Assembly (NCBI RefSeq): GCF_019242955.1
Contig: NZ_CP066129.1
Location: 1,612,001-1,676,000 of the forward strand
Direction: 5' to 3'
Length of the DNA stretch: 64,000 bases
DNA from: Morganella morganii
GTDB taxonomy: Bacteria > Pseudomonadota > Gammaproteobacteria > Enterobacterales > Enterobacteriaceae
A program made the translations under genes and the position numbers. Positions 8,442-16,509 of this stretch are shown here, in pieces (the stretch's first letter is position 1; the number at the start of each line of letters is the position of its first letter). The notes beneath the pieces were generated by a model, which was not told where the DNA came from, searched no databases, and saw only the letters and a program-made list of their open reading frames with translations.

Positions 8442-11400
8442 ATGAAAATCAGAACCGCAATAATGTATGCGCTGGTGATCCTGCTGCTTACCGGACTGAC
8501 CGCAACGGCCTGGTATTACTGGCTGACAGAGGGCGGCAGTGCACTTTTGCCGGTATTTGTGTCGCTGCTGAGTTTGTGTCTTGCGGTTTACGGACTGTTC
8601 AAAACTTCATGGCGGGCAGAGCCGGATGTGAAGCAGTTACAGCGGCAGCAACAGCGCCGTGAGCTGCGCCGGTACCTGTATCAGACACGCCGCCGTCTGC
8701 GCCGCAGCGGCGGGGCACCCCGGTGGGACAGGCGCCGCATCAGCACTTACTGGCTGCTGTGTGACGATCTGCCGCAGGCACAGGCGTTTATGCGTCAGCA
8801 CGGGTTTACCCCGCTGGCGGAAGAGCAGGTGCCTTTCTGTTATCAGGCGGGTAATACCGTGATCCGTATCAGCACACCGGCGTGGCTCACCGGAGACGGC
8901 GGGCAGGAGAGTGCCCGGCACCTGGTGCGTCTGAATCCGTCTCAGCCGCTGCACGGTTTTATCTTATTGTCTCCGGCACCGGTACTTGCGGCGCTCAGTG
9001 ATGAACAGGTGATTCAGTCCGGGCGGCAGCACCATGAAGCCTGTATCACATTTTCAGTTTTACTCGGATGCCGCCCGCCATTGCATCTGATGTTCCCGGG
9101 GCTCGGCAGTGTGCCTGCTCTGCGGCGCGGATTTGCCGATCCGCAGCGGGCACAGTTTTGTCACAGCACGGATTTCAGCCGTGAGCGGAAAGCGCTGCCC
9201 GATGCCCCGTTTGTACAGTTTACGGCGGATTTAATATTGTCATTACAACGGGAGCAATTCACCGGGCTGACAGACGGGCAGCCGGAACAGAATGCGGCCG
9301 TGCTGTCGTTCCCCGCACAACTGGAGGCACACCTTAACAGACAGACACAGTATGTGGCGGCCCTGCAGCACCAGCACACGGCGGGCACACGTCTGGTGAT
9401 GTCATCGGCACTGTTGTGCGCGGCGGAATGCGGGGAACAGCATATCGCTACACCATTATTTGAACGGGTTATTCATGGCCGTGATGAAGTTATCTGTCCG
9501 GGGCGGGAACGGCGCAGACTGACGGGGTATTGTCTGGCGGTCAGCGTGTGTCTGGCGGGCACGGCCGCCGCCGGTGTGATGCAATGGCACCATTTTCAGG
9601 TACAGCAGGAGACTCTCAGCGAACACCTTGAATATCTGTCACGCATTGCACCGGCACCGGCCGGAGAACGGGTTCACCACCTGCATCTTTTACAGCCGGT
9701 GGTCACAGCGATCCGCCATGAGTATGAGCAGCGCTGGTTTTCATCCCCGTTTCTGCCGCTGTACCGCGATTATCAGCAGCAGATCCGCACGGTGTTATTT
9801 CCGCTGCTGGCTGCTGAGCGGGAGCAGCGTCTGCAACAGGCGGTGATATCATCTTCACCGCAGTTGTTACAGATTACCGGCGATTACCGGCAGTTGTTTG
9901 CGGATGACCACCGCGGAACAGATATCAGTGATGCTGACAGCGGTGACGATATTCTTTCTCTGCTGGATGATTATCCGGTTCAGCCGCTGACCCAAGAGGA
10001 ACGCCGTTTATACAACGCCGCACTGGTGGCGCAGGCACGGCAGAAAGTGGCAGCATCTGATCCCGCGCAATGGATCTACCCGGTGCTGCGGGAGCAGTTT
10101 CTCCGGGAACATGGCACGGTGCCGCTGAACACCCTGTTTCCGGCGGATATCACACCACTGTTTCAGCCGGAACACCGGTTTTTATCGGTCCCGTATAACA
10201 TGACCAAAGCCGGTTACACCGCCTGGCAGGCACAGTGGGAAGACCCGGATTTTCAGTCCCGGTTTGCGGATCTCCTGCAACAGTGGGCGGAGAATACACC
10301 GGTTGCACCGGAGAGTATCATCGCGCAAATCAGCCGTCAGTATGATGAGGAATATATCCGCTACTGGCAGCAGTTTTTGTTATCGCTGGCACCGCGTCAT
10401 ACCGGTTCACCGGAAGCACTGATCACGGCACTGCGGCTGACAGAACAACCGTTCAGTGACCCGGTGACGGCGCTGGTGCAGGGGATCAGCCGCAACACCA
10501 CGTTTGCGGCGGCAAAACCCGGTACCGCACCGGATCTGAAATCCGGACAGCAGACTGCCTCATTACTGGGGATGAGCAAGCTCAGCAGTAAGCTGAGAAA
10601 AGCAGGGCGGCTGCAATCCGCATTCAGTCAATATAAAAAAACAGATGAACCGGCGGGGGGCAATATCAGCCGCGCGTTTTCCGCATGGCACGTATTACTG
10701 ACCCCGGAGGGTATGCCGTCACCGGCGCTGGCTGCCCTGCAGCAATCGTCGGTATCTCTCCGGCAGTACTGGGAGCAGGGAATGGCCGGAGATGATCCGC
10801 AGGCATGGGGCTATCAGCAGGTAATGAAGAGCACGGAGCTGCCGGAGGCCGGGCCGGGAAATGTGCCGCCGGTACTGGAGACTTTGCTGCGGCAGTGGCA
10901 GCAGACGTCTGCACAGTTACAGTCCGGTCTGGCGGCACACTATCTTGACAGACAATGGCAGACCACCGTCTACCCGTTCTGGCGTGACCGGCTCGCCCCG
11001 TACTACCCGTTCAGCCACAATGCACAGGGCGTGAAACCGGATGATCTGCATACTTTTCTGACCCCCGGCGGAGTGATGGACACTTTTATGCAGTTATTGC
11101 CGCCGGATCACCACAACAATCCGCTGTATGCGGCACTGAAAAAGCCGGAAGCACAGACCGGACAGTTACGTCAGTTATTCTATGCGGATGCCCCCGCGGC
11201 GCTGAATATGCGGATCTCATTACGTCCGGTGGCGCTGACACCGCAATTATCGGGCATCCGGCTGGCACAGGGAAATGACACACTGCTCTACCAGCACGGC
11301 CCGTCGTTATGGCAGGATTTTTACTGGCCGCCTGCCGCAGATGCAGAGCCGCTGACAGCGGACTATTTCCGTCACGGCAAAGTCGTGTATTCCGCCTCTT

Positions 11401-11633
11401 ATCCGGGGGAATGGGGACTGTTGCGCTGGCTGCTGACGGCACAGTCTCAGGGGCTTGCCGCATCACCGGAGAGTGTGGTCACGGAAAACGGTTATATGTT
11501 CCGGTTCCGCAGCCGGATCAACGGCAGAGCGGTATCGTCAGCCGCCGGACTGTTTGCGGATTATCATCTGCCGCCGTCACTGTTCAGCAGCGGTAATTCC
11601 GCTGAAAATCCACAAAATCCCGCTGACAGGTGA
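8442..11633 (+). CDS. tssM: T6SS membrane protein TssM (IcmF), no Walker A
   Basis: A 1063-residue IcmF-family protein that spans the inner membrane and reaches TssJ through its periplasmic part. Two transmembrane helices near residues 5-48 and a third near 362-380 (YCLAVSVCLAGTAAAGVMQW) match TssM topology. Where many TssM have a GxxGxGKT nucleotide loop, this protein reads YWLLCDDLPQAQAFMRQHGF, so the P-loop is absent and the cytoplasmic domain is shortened. The C-terminal beta domain is present. Three candidate starts (TTG 8436, GTG 8439, ATG 8442) are adjacent; ATG 8442 has GGAG 7 nt upstream. Confidence 0.9.
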   Translation: MKIRTAIMYALVILLLTGLTATAWYYWLTEGGSALLPVFVSLLSLCLAVYGLFKTSWRAEPDVKQLQRQQQRRELRRYLYQTRRRLRRSGGAPRWDRRRISTYWLLCDDLPQAQAFMRQHGFTPLAEEQVPFCYQAGNTVIRISTPAWLTGDGGQESARHLVRLNPSQPLHGFILLSPAPVLAALSDEQVIQSGRQHHEACITFSVLLGCRPPLHLMFPGLGSVPALRRGFADPQRAQFCHSTDFSRERKALPDAPFVQFTADLILSLQREQFTGLTDGQPEQNAAVLSFPAQLEAHLNRQTQYVAALQHQHTAGTRLVMSSALLCAAECGEQHIATPLFERVIHGRDEVICPGRERRRLTGYCLAVSVCLAGTAAAGVMQWHHFQVQQETLSEHLEYLSRIAPAPAGERVHHLHLLQPVVTAIRHEYEQRWFSSPFLPLYRDYQQQIRTVLFPLLAAEREQRLQQAVISSSPQLLQITGDYRQLFADDHRGTDISDADSGDDILSLLDDYPVQPLTQEERRLYNAALVAQARQKVAASDPAQWIYPVLREQFLREHGTVPLNTLFPADITPLFQPEHRFLSVPYNMTKAGYTAWQAQWEDPDFQSRFADLLQQWAENTPVAPESIIAQISRQYDEEYIRYWQQFLLSLAPRHTGSPEALITALRLTEQPFSDPVTALVQGISRNTTFAAAKPGTAPDLKSGQQTASLLGMSKLSSKLRKAGRLQSAFSQYKKTDEPAGGNISRAFSAWHVLLTPEGMPSPALAALQQSSVSLRQYWEQGMAGDDPQAWGYQQVMKSTELPEAGPGNVPPVLETLLRQWQQTSAQLQSGLAAHYLDRQWQTTVYPFWRDRLAPYYPFSHNAQGVKPDDLHTFLTPGGVMDTFMQLLPPDHHNNPLYAALKKPEAQTGQLRQLFYADAPAALNMRISLRPVALTPQLSGIRLAQGNDTLLYQHGPSLWQDFYWPPAADAEPLTADYFRHGKVVYSASYPGEWGLLRWLLTAQSQGLAASPESVVTENGYMFRFRSRINGRAVSSAAGLFADYHLPPSLFSSGNSAENPQNPADR

Positions 11634-11663
11634 GGGCAGAACGCCGCCGTACTGTGGCACTCT

Positions 11664-12617
11664 GTGTACTCTGTCAGGCTGAATGATGAGTATTATGTTA
11701 TGGAAAACTATGCCGGTCAGCCCCGTCCGCTTACCGTAACGCTGGATAACAGTGCACCGTATGTGGCGACCCGTCTGCATGCAAAGGAGTCGTTATCAGA
11801 CGGCACATGGCTGGAAGTACATCTTCTGAGCCCGTCACCGCCGGATGAAGGGCTGCCGGGAAAAATGGCTGTGGTCACCTGTCGTGAACGGACATTTGCC
11901 GGATTGATACAACAAATTGAATGTGACGGTTTTCATCCGGATAAACAGCTCTATTTTTACCGTATTATTGCGGTTGATCCGCTGACCTTTCTCCGTCACG
12001 GACGTCAGCGGCGCTTATTTCAGAATCAGAACAGCAAAGGGCAGATCAGCACACTGCTCAATCTGCATCAGCTGACGGCATTTGTCCGTTTTTCTCTCAG
12101 CGGGGAGGGGGAGACCCGTCCCTGCGTGTGTCAGATGGATGAAAGTGACAGCGCCATGATCCGCCGGATAATGGCGGGGCAAGGCTGGTTCTGCCTGCGC
12201 AATCCCGGCAATATCACGCAGTGGACAATCACGGACGGATTACAGCATGTGCCGTCAGCCGGGGCGATTTCCGCCCGTCTTATCACACCGTTCCGCGACT
12301 GCCGCCGGGTCAGCAGCGGGGTATTCTCCGCAGAAAGCTGGTCACAGGAGCAGCATCACAGCCGCACTGACCGGCAGACACTCACCGGCAGCGGTACCAC
12401 GCAACAGACACACTATTATGACGGCCAGCCTGCTGCGGCACGGTTTGCCTGTGAAGCTGCCGCCGCGGCCGCGCATTATTATGAGGCCGGGTCGGCGGTG
12501 ATGACATTGTGTGCCGGTATGCGCTTCCGGATGAGTGACCATCCGGCGGGGGAATACAACGGCGAATATTATGTCAGCGATATCACGCACACCCTTGATT
12601 GCAGTGAAAGCAGCTGA
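11664..12617 (+). CDS. VgrG fragment 1: gp27-like base domain
   Basis: The 317-residue first open part of the split vgrG. It covers the gp27-like region, including the FLRHGRQRRLFQNQNSKGQIS stretch (here D/F-x-R-x-x-R-x-F-Q) and the RFACEAAAAAAHYYEAGSAVMTL stretch before the OB-fold. It ends at the TGA described for the full pseudogene. Alone it would lack the spike and tip. It starts 30 nt after tssM. Confidence 0.6.
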   Translation: MYSVRLNDEYYVMENYAGQPRPLTVTLDNSAPYVATRLHAKESLSDGTWLEVHLLSPSPPDEGLPGKMAVVTCRERTFAGLIQQIECDGFHPDKQLYFYRIIAVDPLTFLRHGRQRRLFQNQNSKGQISTLLNLHQLTAFVRFSLSGEGETRPCVCQMDESDSAMIRRIMAGQGWFCLRNPGNITQWTITDGLQHVPSAGAISARLITPFRDCRRVSSGVFSAESWSQEQHHSRTDRQTLTGSGTTQQTHYYDGQPAAARFACEAAAAAAHYYEAGSAVMTLCAGMRFRMSDHPAGEYNGEYYVSDITHTLDCSESS

Positions 12618-12623
12618 AACCCG

Positions 12624-13223
12624 GTGTACAGCAATACATTCCGCTGTCATCAGGTCTGCACACCGTTCCGGCTGCCGCCGGTTTCCGCGCCCCGTTATGA
12701 CGGTATTCAGGCGGCAACCGTCGTTGCCCGTGAAGGAGACGAAACCTGTTATGACGCTCAGGGGCGTGTCAAAGTCCGCTTTCACTGGGAAAGTAACGAT
12801 CAGGACAGCGGATTATCTCAGGCCTGGCTGCCGGTACTTTCGCACAGCGCGGGTGCCGGGGCGGGGATTCAGTTTCTGCCGCGCGCCGGGGATGCGGTGG
12901 TGGTGCAGTTTCTCAACGGTGATCCGGATAAACCGGTGGTCACAGGCGCACTCTGGCATCAGAATCATGCCCGTCCTTTTTCCGGGCCGCTGACCGGCGG
13001 CATATACAGCCGCTCATCTCCGGCGGGTGCCGGGGGCGACGGCAATCAGCTGCGCTTTGAGGACAAACGGGATGAGGAGTGCCTGGCGCTGGCGGCACAG
13101 AAGGATTTACAGCTGACAGCCAACAATGACTGGACCAGTCTGATTAAAGGCAACATCCGCTGTGAAACAGAAAAAAAACCTGACCATCAGCAGCAAAGAA
13201 AATTCGCATCATCAGAGCGATAA
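12624..13223 (+). CDS. VgrG fragment 2: gp5 OB-fold domain
   Basis: Open for 199 residues from a possible GTG at 12624, in the same frame as fragment 1. It contains the gp5 OB-fold: ATVVAREGDETCYDAQGRVKVRFHW, then WLPVLSHSAGAGAGIQFLPR and GDAVVVQFLNGDPDKPVVTG. After the A8 run at 13171-13178 the frame is wrong (KPDHQQQRKFASSER), so about the last 16 residues are not VgrG. No convincing ribosome site precedes the GTG. Confidence 0.55.
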   Translation: MYSNTFRCHQVCTPFRLPPVSAPRYDGIQAATVVAREGDETCYDAQGRVKVRFHWESNDQDSGLSQAWLPVLSHSAGAGAGIQFLPRAGDAVVVQFLNGDPDKPVVTGALWHQNHARPFSGPLTGGIYSRSSPAGAGGDGNQLRFEDKRDEECLALAAQKDLQLTANNDWTSLIKGNIRCETEKKPDHQQQRKFASSER

Positions 13224-13587
13224 ACAATGGCAGCTGAAAGCGGCTGAGGGGATAACCCAGAACAGCGGAAAAAACCTGACATTACAGGCTGACAGCACCC
13301 TTTCGGGGGATGCAAAAACGATCACCTTATCCGCATCTCAGACCCTGACGCTGACGGCGGGCGGCAGCAAAATTGAGCTTTCCGCTTCCGGCATTACCAT
13401 ACAGGCTCCTCAGATTACCCTGAAAGGGAACGGCAAAATTGCACTCGACAGTGCGGTGCTGACTATGGCGGCACAGGCAAAAGCACAACTGAGCGGTGCG
13501 CTGGTGGAAATCAATGGTTCGGCAATGACAGAAGTCAAAGCCGGGGCAATGGTGCAAATCAGTGGTGCACTGACAAAAATTAATTAA
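13162..13587 (+). CDS. VgrG fragment 3: C-terminal beta-helix
   Basis: A 141-residue open frame, +1 relative to fragment 2, that carries the repetitive beta-helix of the spike (alternating short strands such as LTLQADSTLSG, ITLSASQTLTL, IELSASGITIQ) and ends ALTKIN. The true overlap with fragment 2 begins at the A8 run; the first few codons are shared sequence read in another frame. It is 9 nt from the next gene, which has a GGAG site in the gap. Confidence 0.55.
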   Translation: MKQKKNLTISSKENSHHQSDKQWQLKAAEGITQNSGKNLTLQADSTLSGDAKTITLSASQTLTLTAGGSKIELSASGITIQAPQITLKGNGKIALDSAVLTMAAQAKAQLSGALVEINGSAMTEVKAGAMVQISGALTKIN

Positions 13588-13596
13588 GGAGCGGCG

Positions 13597-14151
13597 ATGC
13601 TGAACAAAATGCCATACAGCAGCGTAATACCGGTGATGGAACACTATACCCCCTCCGGTGAGGCAACCGCGCTGGCAGCGCAATATCCTGATCCGGCTGA
13701 TTTTCTGGGTGCGGCGCAACAGCAGGGACATTACGGTGATGCCGTCCTTTTTCTGGCACACGGCCTGCCGCTGAAAGAAGCACTCTGGTGGGGATACTGC
13801 TGTACACAGCAACTGACGGAGTGGAGCGAACCGGAGCGTGTTGTGCTGGACAGTGTCAGGCACTGGATCACCCGTTCCGGTGAATCAGAGCGTCGTGCCT
13901 GCGGTGAGGCGGCACAGCGGCAGGGATTATCCGCCGCCGCCGGCTGGCTGGCACAGGCAGTTTTCTGGAGTACCGGCAGCATGCTGGATGCAGAACAGCC
14001 GCCGTTACCGGCACCGCCGTTTTTATATGCACAGGCGCTGAGCGGTGCGGTAAACCTGATGGCGGTGATGCCTGATGGCGCGCACCTTGCGGAACGTTAC
14101 CGGATCTTTCTGGCACACGGGCTGGCGATTGCCCGCGGAGATAAACAATGA
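13597..14151 (+). CDS. DUF6931-type protein between vgrG and PAAR
   Basis: A 184-residue protein without signal peptide or membrane segment. The pattern VLFLAHGLPLKEALWWG near residues 48-64, a WLAQAVFWSTGSM stretch and the RYRIFLAHGLAIA end recall, from memory, the DUF6931 family that accompanies VgrG and PAAR genes. Its role is unproven; location suggests it helps load or chaperone the spike or PAAR tip. The gene overlaps PAAR by 4 nt (ATGA), so the two are probably made in step. GGAGCGG lies 5-10 nt before the ATG. Confidence 0.7.
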   Translation: MLNKMPYSSVIPVMEHYTPSGEATALAAQYPDPADFLGAAQQQGHYGDAVLFLAHGLPLKEALWWGYCCTQQLTEWSEPERVVLDSVRHWITRSGESERRACGEAAQRQGLSAAAGWLAQAVFWSTGSMLDAEQPPLPAPPFLYAQALSGAVNLMAVMPDGAHLAERYRIFLAHGLAIARGDKQ

Positions 14152-14441
14152 AACCGGCGGCCAGAAGCGGCGATATGCATCTGTGCCCGGCACAAACACC
14201 TCCGGTACCGGTTCCGCATGTCGGCGGCCCGGTACTGCCCGCACCGGCGACCGTACTGACCGGAGGCTTACCGGCGGCGACGCTGGGACAGATGTGTCTC
14301 TGTATTGGCGTGCCTGACAGTATCATCACCGGCAGCATGACCGTTCTTATTAACAATAAACCTGCCGCCCGTCTGGGTGACAGTACGGCACACGGCGGCA
14401 TCATTGTCTCCGGAATGCCGTCAGTACTGATCGGCGGCTAG
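14148..14441 (+). CDS. PAAR-domain spike-tip protein
   Basis: A 97-residue stand-alone PAAR protein, the sharp cone that caps the VgrG trimer. It has the family layout: MKPAARSGDMHLCP at the start, VLTGGLPAATLGQMCLC in the middle, and INNKPAARLGDSTAHGG, with His and Cys residues suited to zinc binding. There is no fused toxin domain, so cargo would have to attach non-covalently. It lies in the operon between the DUF6931-type gene and an unknown gene. Confidence 0.93.
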   Translation: MKPAARSGDMHLCPAQTPPVPVPHVGGPVLPAPATVLTGGLPAATLGQMCLCIGVPDSIITGSMTVLINNKPAARLGDSTAHGGIIVSGMPSVLIGG

Positions 14442-14470
14442 TCTGACTCCAACAATAAAAAGGGAATTTT

Positions 14471-15403
14471 ATGGCAATATCGGCAGCAGATATCAATACG
14501 GGTCTCGGATATACCAATACGGTACTGGGATACGCATCATCAGTGACGGCGATACCGCTCACTGCACTGGATGAAAAAATCATGGCCGCAGAGCGCACCA
14601 AAATTGCGCAATCGGTGAAGAAAATGTATGCGACCTATATTTCTCAGGCACTGAGCATCAGAACGCATACCGCAGTGATGGTCGGTACGGACAGCACACA
14701 ACGCACACACCTCGACAGAGACGTGATCGGCGGAAAAAGTCTGCTGGAGGAAACGGCGGATTACTATGAAAAAGGCCGCAGTCAGAGCACTTACCGGATT
14801 ATGCGTAAAATGGCGGATATGGGACGTGATAAGCTGAAAAAAAATCTGACCTCCGGGCTGACCGCGCCGCTGGCCTTTATCCCTGACGGCGGGATCAGTA
14901 AAATGGTCGCATCCTGTGCACTGACTGTAATGGCGCAGGGAAAAGCGATCCGCCGTGGCCGCAAAATGAAACATTATCTGCATGACAAGAAGGGCGTTGC
15001 AGCGGAAATCGGCGAAACTGAAGCACAACGTAAATCCGCCAAATGGAGCTGCAAAACCCTCAGCGGTCTCGGCGGTGATTTACAGCGCAATCTCTATAAG
15101 CTGAAACAGTCGGTAGTGGTGCTGCAAAACCGCGGACAAAGTACTCAGCAGCGGATTGAACTGCTGAACAGCCACAGTCACAACCATCTCGGCAGTCATG
15201 ATTTATCCGTGATCCGCGGAGAACTGACAGACCTGGCGATGAGTTTTCATGAAAGCCTGCATTATGTCGAAAAAGTCACCAATATGTGTACATTGCTGGA
15301 TGCCGCGAGTTGTGAAATCAAAGCGCATATGGCGAATATGCTGGAATTACTGGAAGCGACAGAATCCACTCTGATGTCGCAGGGGGATAATTTCTTCCGC
15401 TGA
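14471..15403 (+). CDS. Unknown 310-residue T6SS-operon protein, candidate effector or accessory
   Basis: I do not recognise a family. The protein is mostly helical by composition, has no signal peptide, a strongly basic stretch near residues 161-174 (RRGRKMKHYLHDKK), a histidine cluster near 235-243 (HSHNHLGSH), and a moderately apolar segment about 123-152 that could contact a membrane (LTAPLAFIPDGGISKMVA). AAGGGA lies just before the ATG. It is the last gene of the T6SS operon after vgrG and PAAR, the usual place for cargo. No small immunity gene follows; the operon terminator comes first. It could instead be a structural accessory. Confidence 0.6.
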   Translation: MAISAADINTGLGYTNTVLGYASSVTAIPLTALDEKIMAAERTKIAQSVKKMYATYISQALSIRTHTAVMVGTDSTQRTHLDRDVIGGKSLLEETADYYEKGRSQSTYRIMRKMADMGRDKLKKNLTSGLTAPLAFIPDGGISKMVASCALTVMAQGKAIRRGRKMKHYLHDKKGVAAEIGETEAQRKSAKWSCKTLSGLGGDLQRNLYKLKQSVVVLQNRGQSTQQRIELLNSHSHNHLGSHDLSVIRGELTDLAMSFHESLHYVEKVTNMCTLLDAASCEIKAHMANMLELLEATESTLMSQGDNFFR

Positions 15404-15411
15404 ATCTGACA

Positions 15412-15454
15412 ACCGGCGCTGTAGTGTAAAAGACAGTACGGCGCCGGTATTTTC
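15412..15454 (+). terminator. Terminator of the T6SS operon
   Basis: An 8-bp GC-rich stem, ACCGGCGC at 15412-15419 with GCGCCGGT at 15441-15448, followed by ATTTT. It lies 9 nt after the last T6SS gene and before an unrelated AraC gene. Confidence 0.65.
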
Positions 15455-15494
15455 CGTTATGCTGTAACCGTCTTAATTACTGTCTGAGAGTGTA

Positions 15495-16382
15495 ATGGAA
15501 ACGGATGATCGCCTGCGCTGTCTGAAAGCGAGGTTACAGTTCCACACCGCAGAGCGCTGCGGCGGGTGGGATACGGATGTTCCGGGGCTGGCACTGTGCC
15601 GGTGGACCGCGCCGGCGGAGGCGCAAACCTGGACTTACGAACCGGGTATCGCACTCGCGGTTCAGGGGGCAAAACGGATCACGCTCGGGGATCACACCTA
15701 TTGTTACCGTGCCGGGGATGTGCTGCTGACATCCGTGGATATCCCTGCTATCGCGCAGGTCTGTGAGGCATCAGAACAGGCACCGTTTCTGGCGCTGCTG
15801 GTCAGCCTTAATCTCAGCGATCTTCCTGCACTGTTGCAGGAAAGCGGCTTCCGGCTGCTCTCCTCAGCATCTGCCGTGCCGCAGGCAGTCTGTCCGGTCA
15901 CAGAAGACCTGCTCAGTGCGGTCTGCCGCCTGGTGGCACTGCTGGAAAAACCGGATGATATTCCGGTAATGGCGCCGCTGATCCACAAAGAAATTCTCTA
16001 TTACCTGCTGAAAAGCGGCCAGGGGGCGCGGCTTCAGCTGATGGCTTCCCATAATAAACAGTGCCGTCAGATAAGCAGCGTACTGAACTACCTGAAAGCG
16101 CATTTTGATCAGCCGGTATCGGTTGAAATGCTCTGCCGACATGCACAGATGAGTGAATCCTCCTTTCACCGCCACTTCCGCCGGGTGACCCGGATGAGTC
16201 CGCTGCAATACCAGAAATGGCTGAGGCTCAATGAAGCCCGGCGTCTGCTGCTGGTGGAATCTGCGGATGCATCAGAAGCGGCTTTCCGCGTCGGGTATGA
16301 AAGCGCCTCACAGTTTAACCGTGAATATCGCCGGTTGTTCGGGCTGCCGCCGGGTCAGGATAAAAAACGGGTTCTGATCTGA
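15495..16382 (+). CDS. AraC-family regulator with AraC_N domain
   Basis: A 295-residue transcription factor. The N-terminal part (about 1-175) has the AraC_N pattern (ALCRWTAPAEAQTWTYEPGIALAVQGAKRITLGDHTYCYRAGDVLLTSVDIPA), and the C-terminal part (about 190-285) two helix-turn-helix motifs (SVEMLCRHAQMSESSFHRHFR; ASEAAFRVGYESASQFNREYRR). Such proteins often control a neighbouring oxidoreductase; here an mdaB-like gene follows 127 nt downstream on the same strand. The effector is unknown. Confidence 0.85.
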   Translation: METDDRLRCLKARLQFHTAERCGGWDTDVPGLALCRWTAPAEAQTWTYEPGIALAVQGAKRITLGDHTYCYRAGDVLLTSVDIPAIAQVCEASEQAPFLALLVSLNLSDLPALLQESGFRLLSSASAVPQAVCPVTEDLLSAVCRLVALLEKPDDIPVMAPLIHKEILYYLLKSGQGARLQLMASHNKQCRQISSVLNYLKAHFDQPVSVEMLCRHAQMSESSFHRHFRRVTRMSPLQYQKWLRLNEARRLLLVESADASEAAFRVGYESASQFNREYRRLFGLPPGQDKKRVLI

Positions 16383-16394
16383 TTTGCGTATGGA

Positions 16395-16406
16395 TTTTGC
16401 GCAAAA
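16395..16406. promoter_or_regulatory. 12-bp palindrome between araC-type gene and mdaB
   Basis: A perfect palindrome TTTTGCGCAAAA just after the AraC gene and about 105 nt before mdaB. A second TTTGCG copy lies at 16383-16388. It could be an operator for the adjacent regulator, but chance cannot be excluded. Confidence 0.3.
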
Positions 16407-16509
16407 TGACAGGATCAGGCAAATATCAGAGCGGACAGGCTAACGTATTTGCAGAGTGAGCCGGTTAGGATAACGATATTAACGGCATCATTACTGAGCA
16501 GGTAACACA

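Larger units (their letters stand above)
11664..13587 (+). pseudogene. vgrG: vgrG (tssI) spike gene split by a TGA and a frameshift
   Basis: Read across its lesions this is one VgrG of about 640 residues, the trimeric spike tip of T6SS, with the gp27-like base, gp5 OB-fold and beta-helix and no extra effector domain. It is in three pieces. An in-frame TGA at 12615-12617 interrupts ...CSESS/NPVYSNTFRC; the frame is the same before and after. A +1 shift lies in A8 at 13171-13178: with seven A the text would read through as CETEKNLTISSKEN. All domains are otherwise well preserved, so loss is recent, or expression depends on slippage and readthrough. The N-terminus starts at GTG 11664 or ATG 11700; no strong ribosome site marks either. 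Confidence 0.8.

Noticed and set aside
12615..12617. Selenocysteine insertion at the vgrG TGA
   Set aside because: No selenocysteine VgrG is known to me and no obvious insertion hairpin follows; a nonsense change is simpler.
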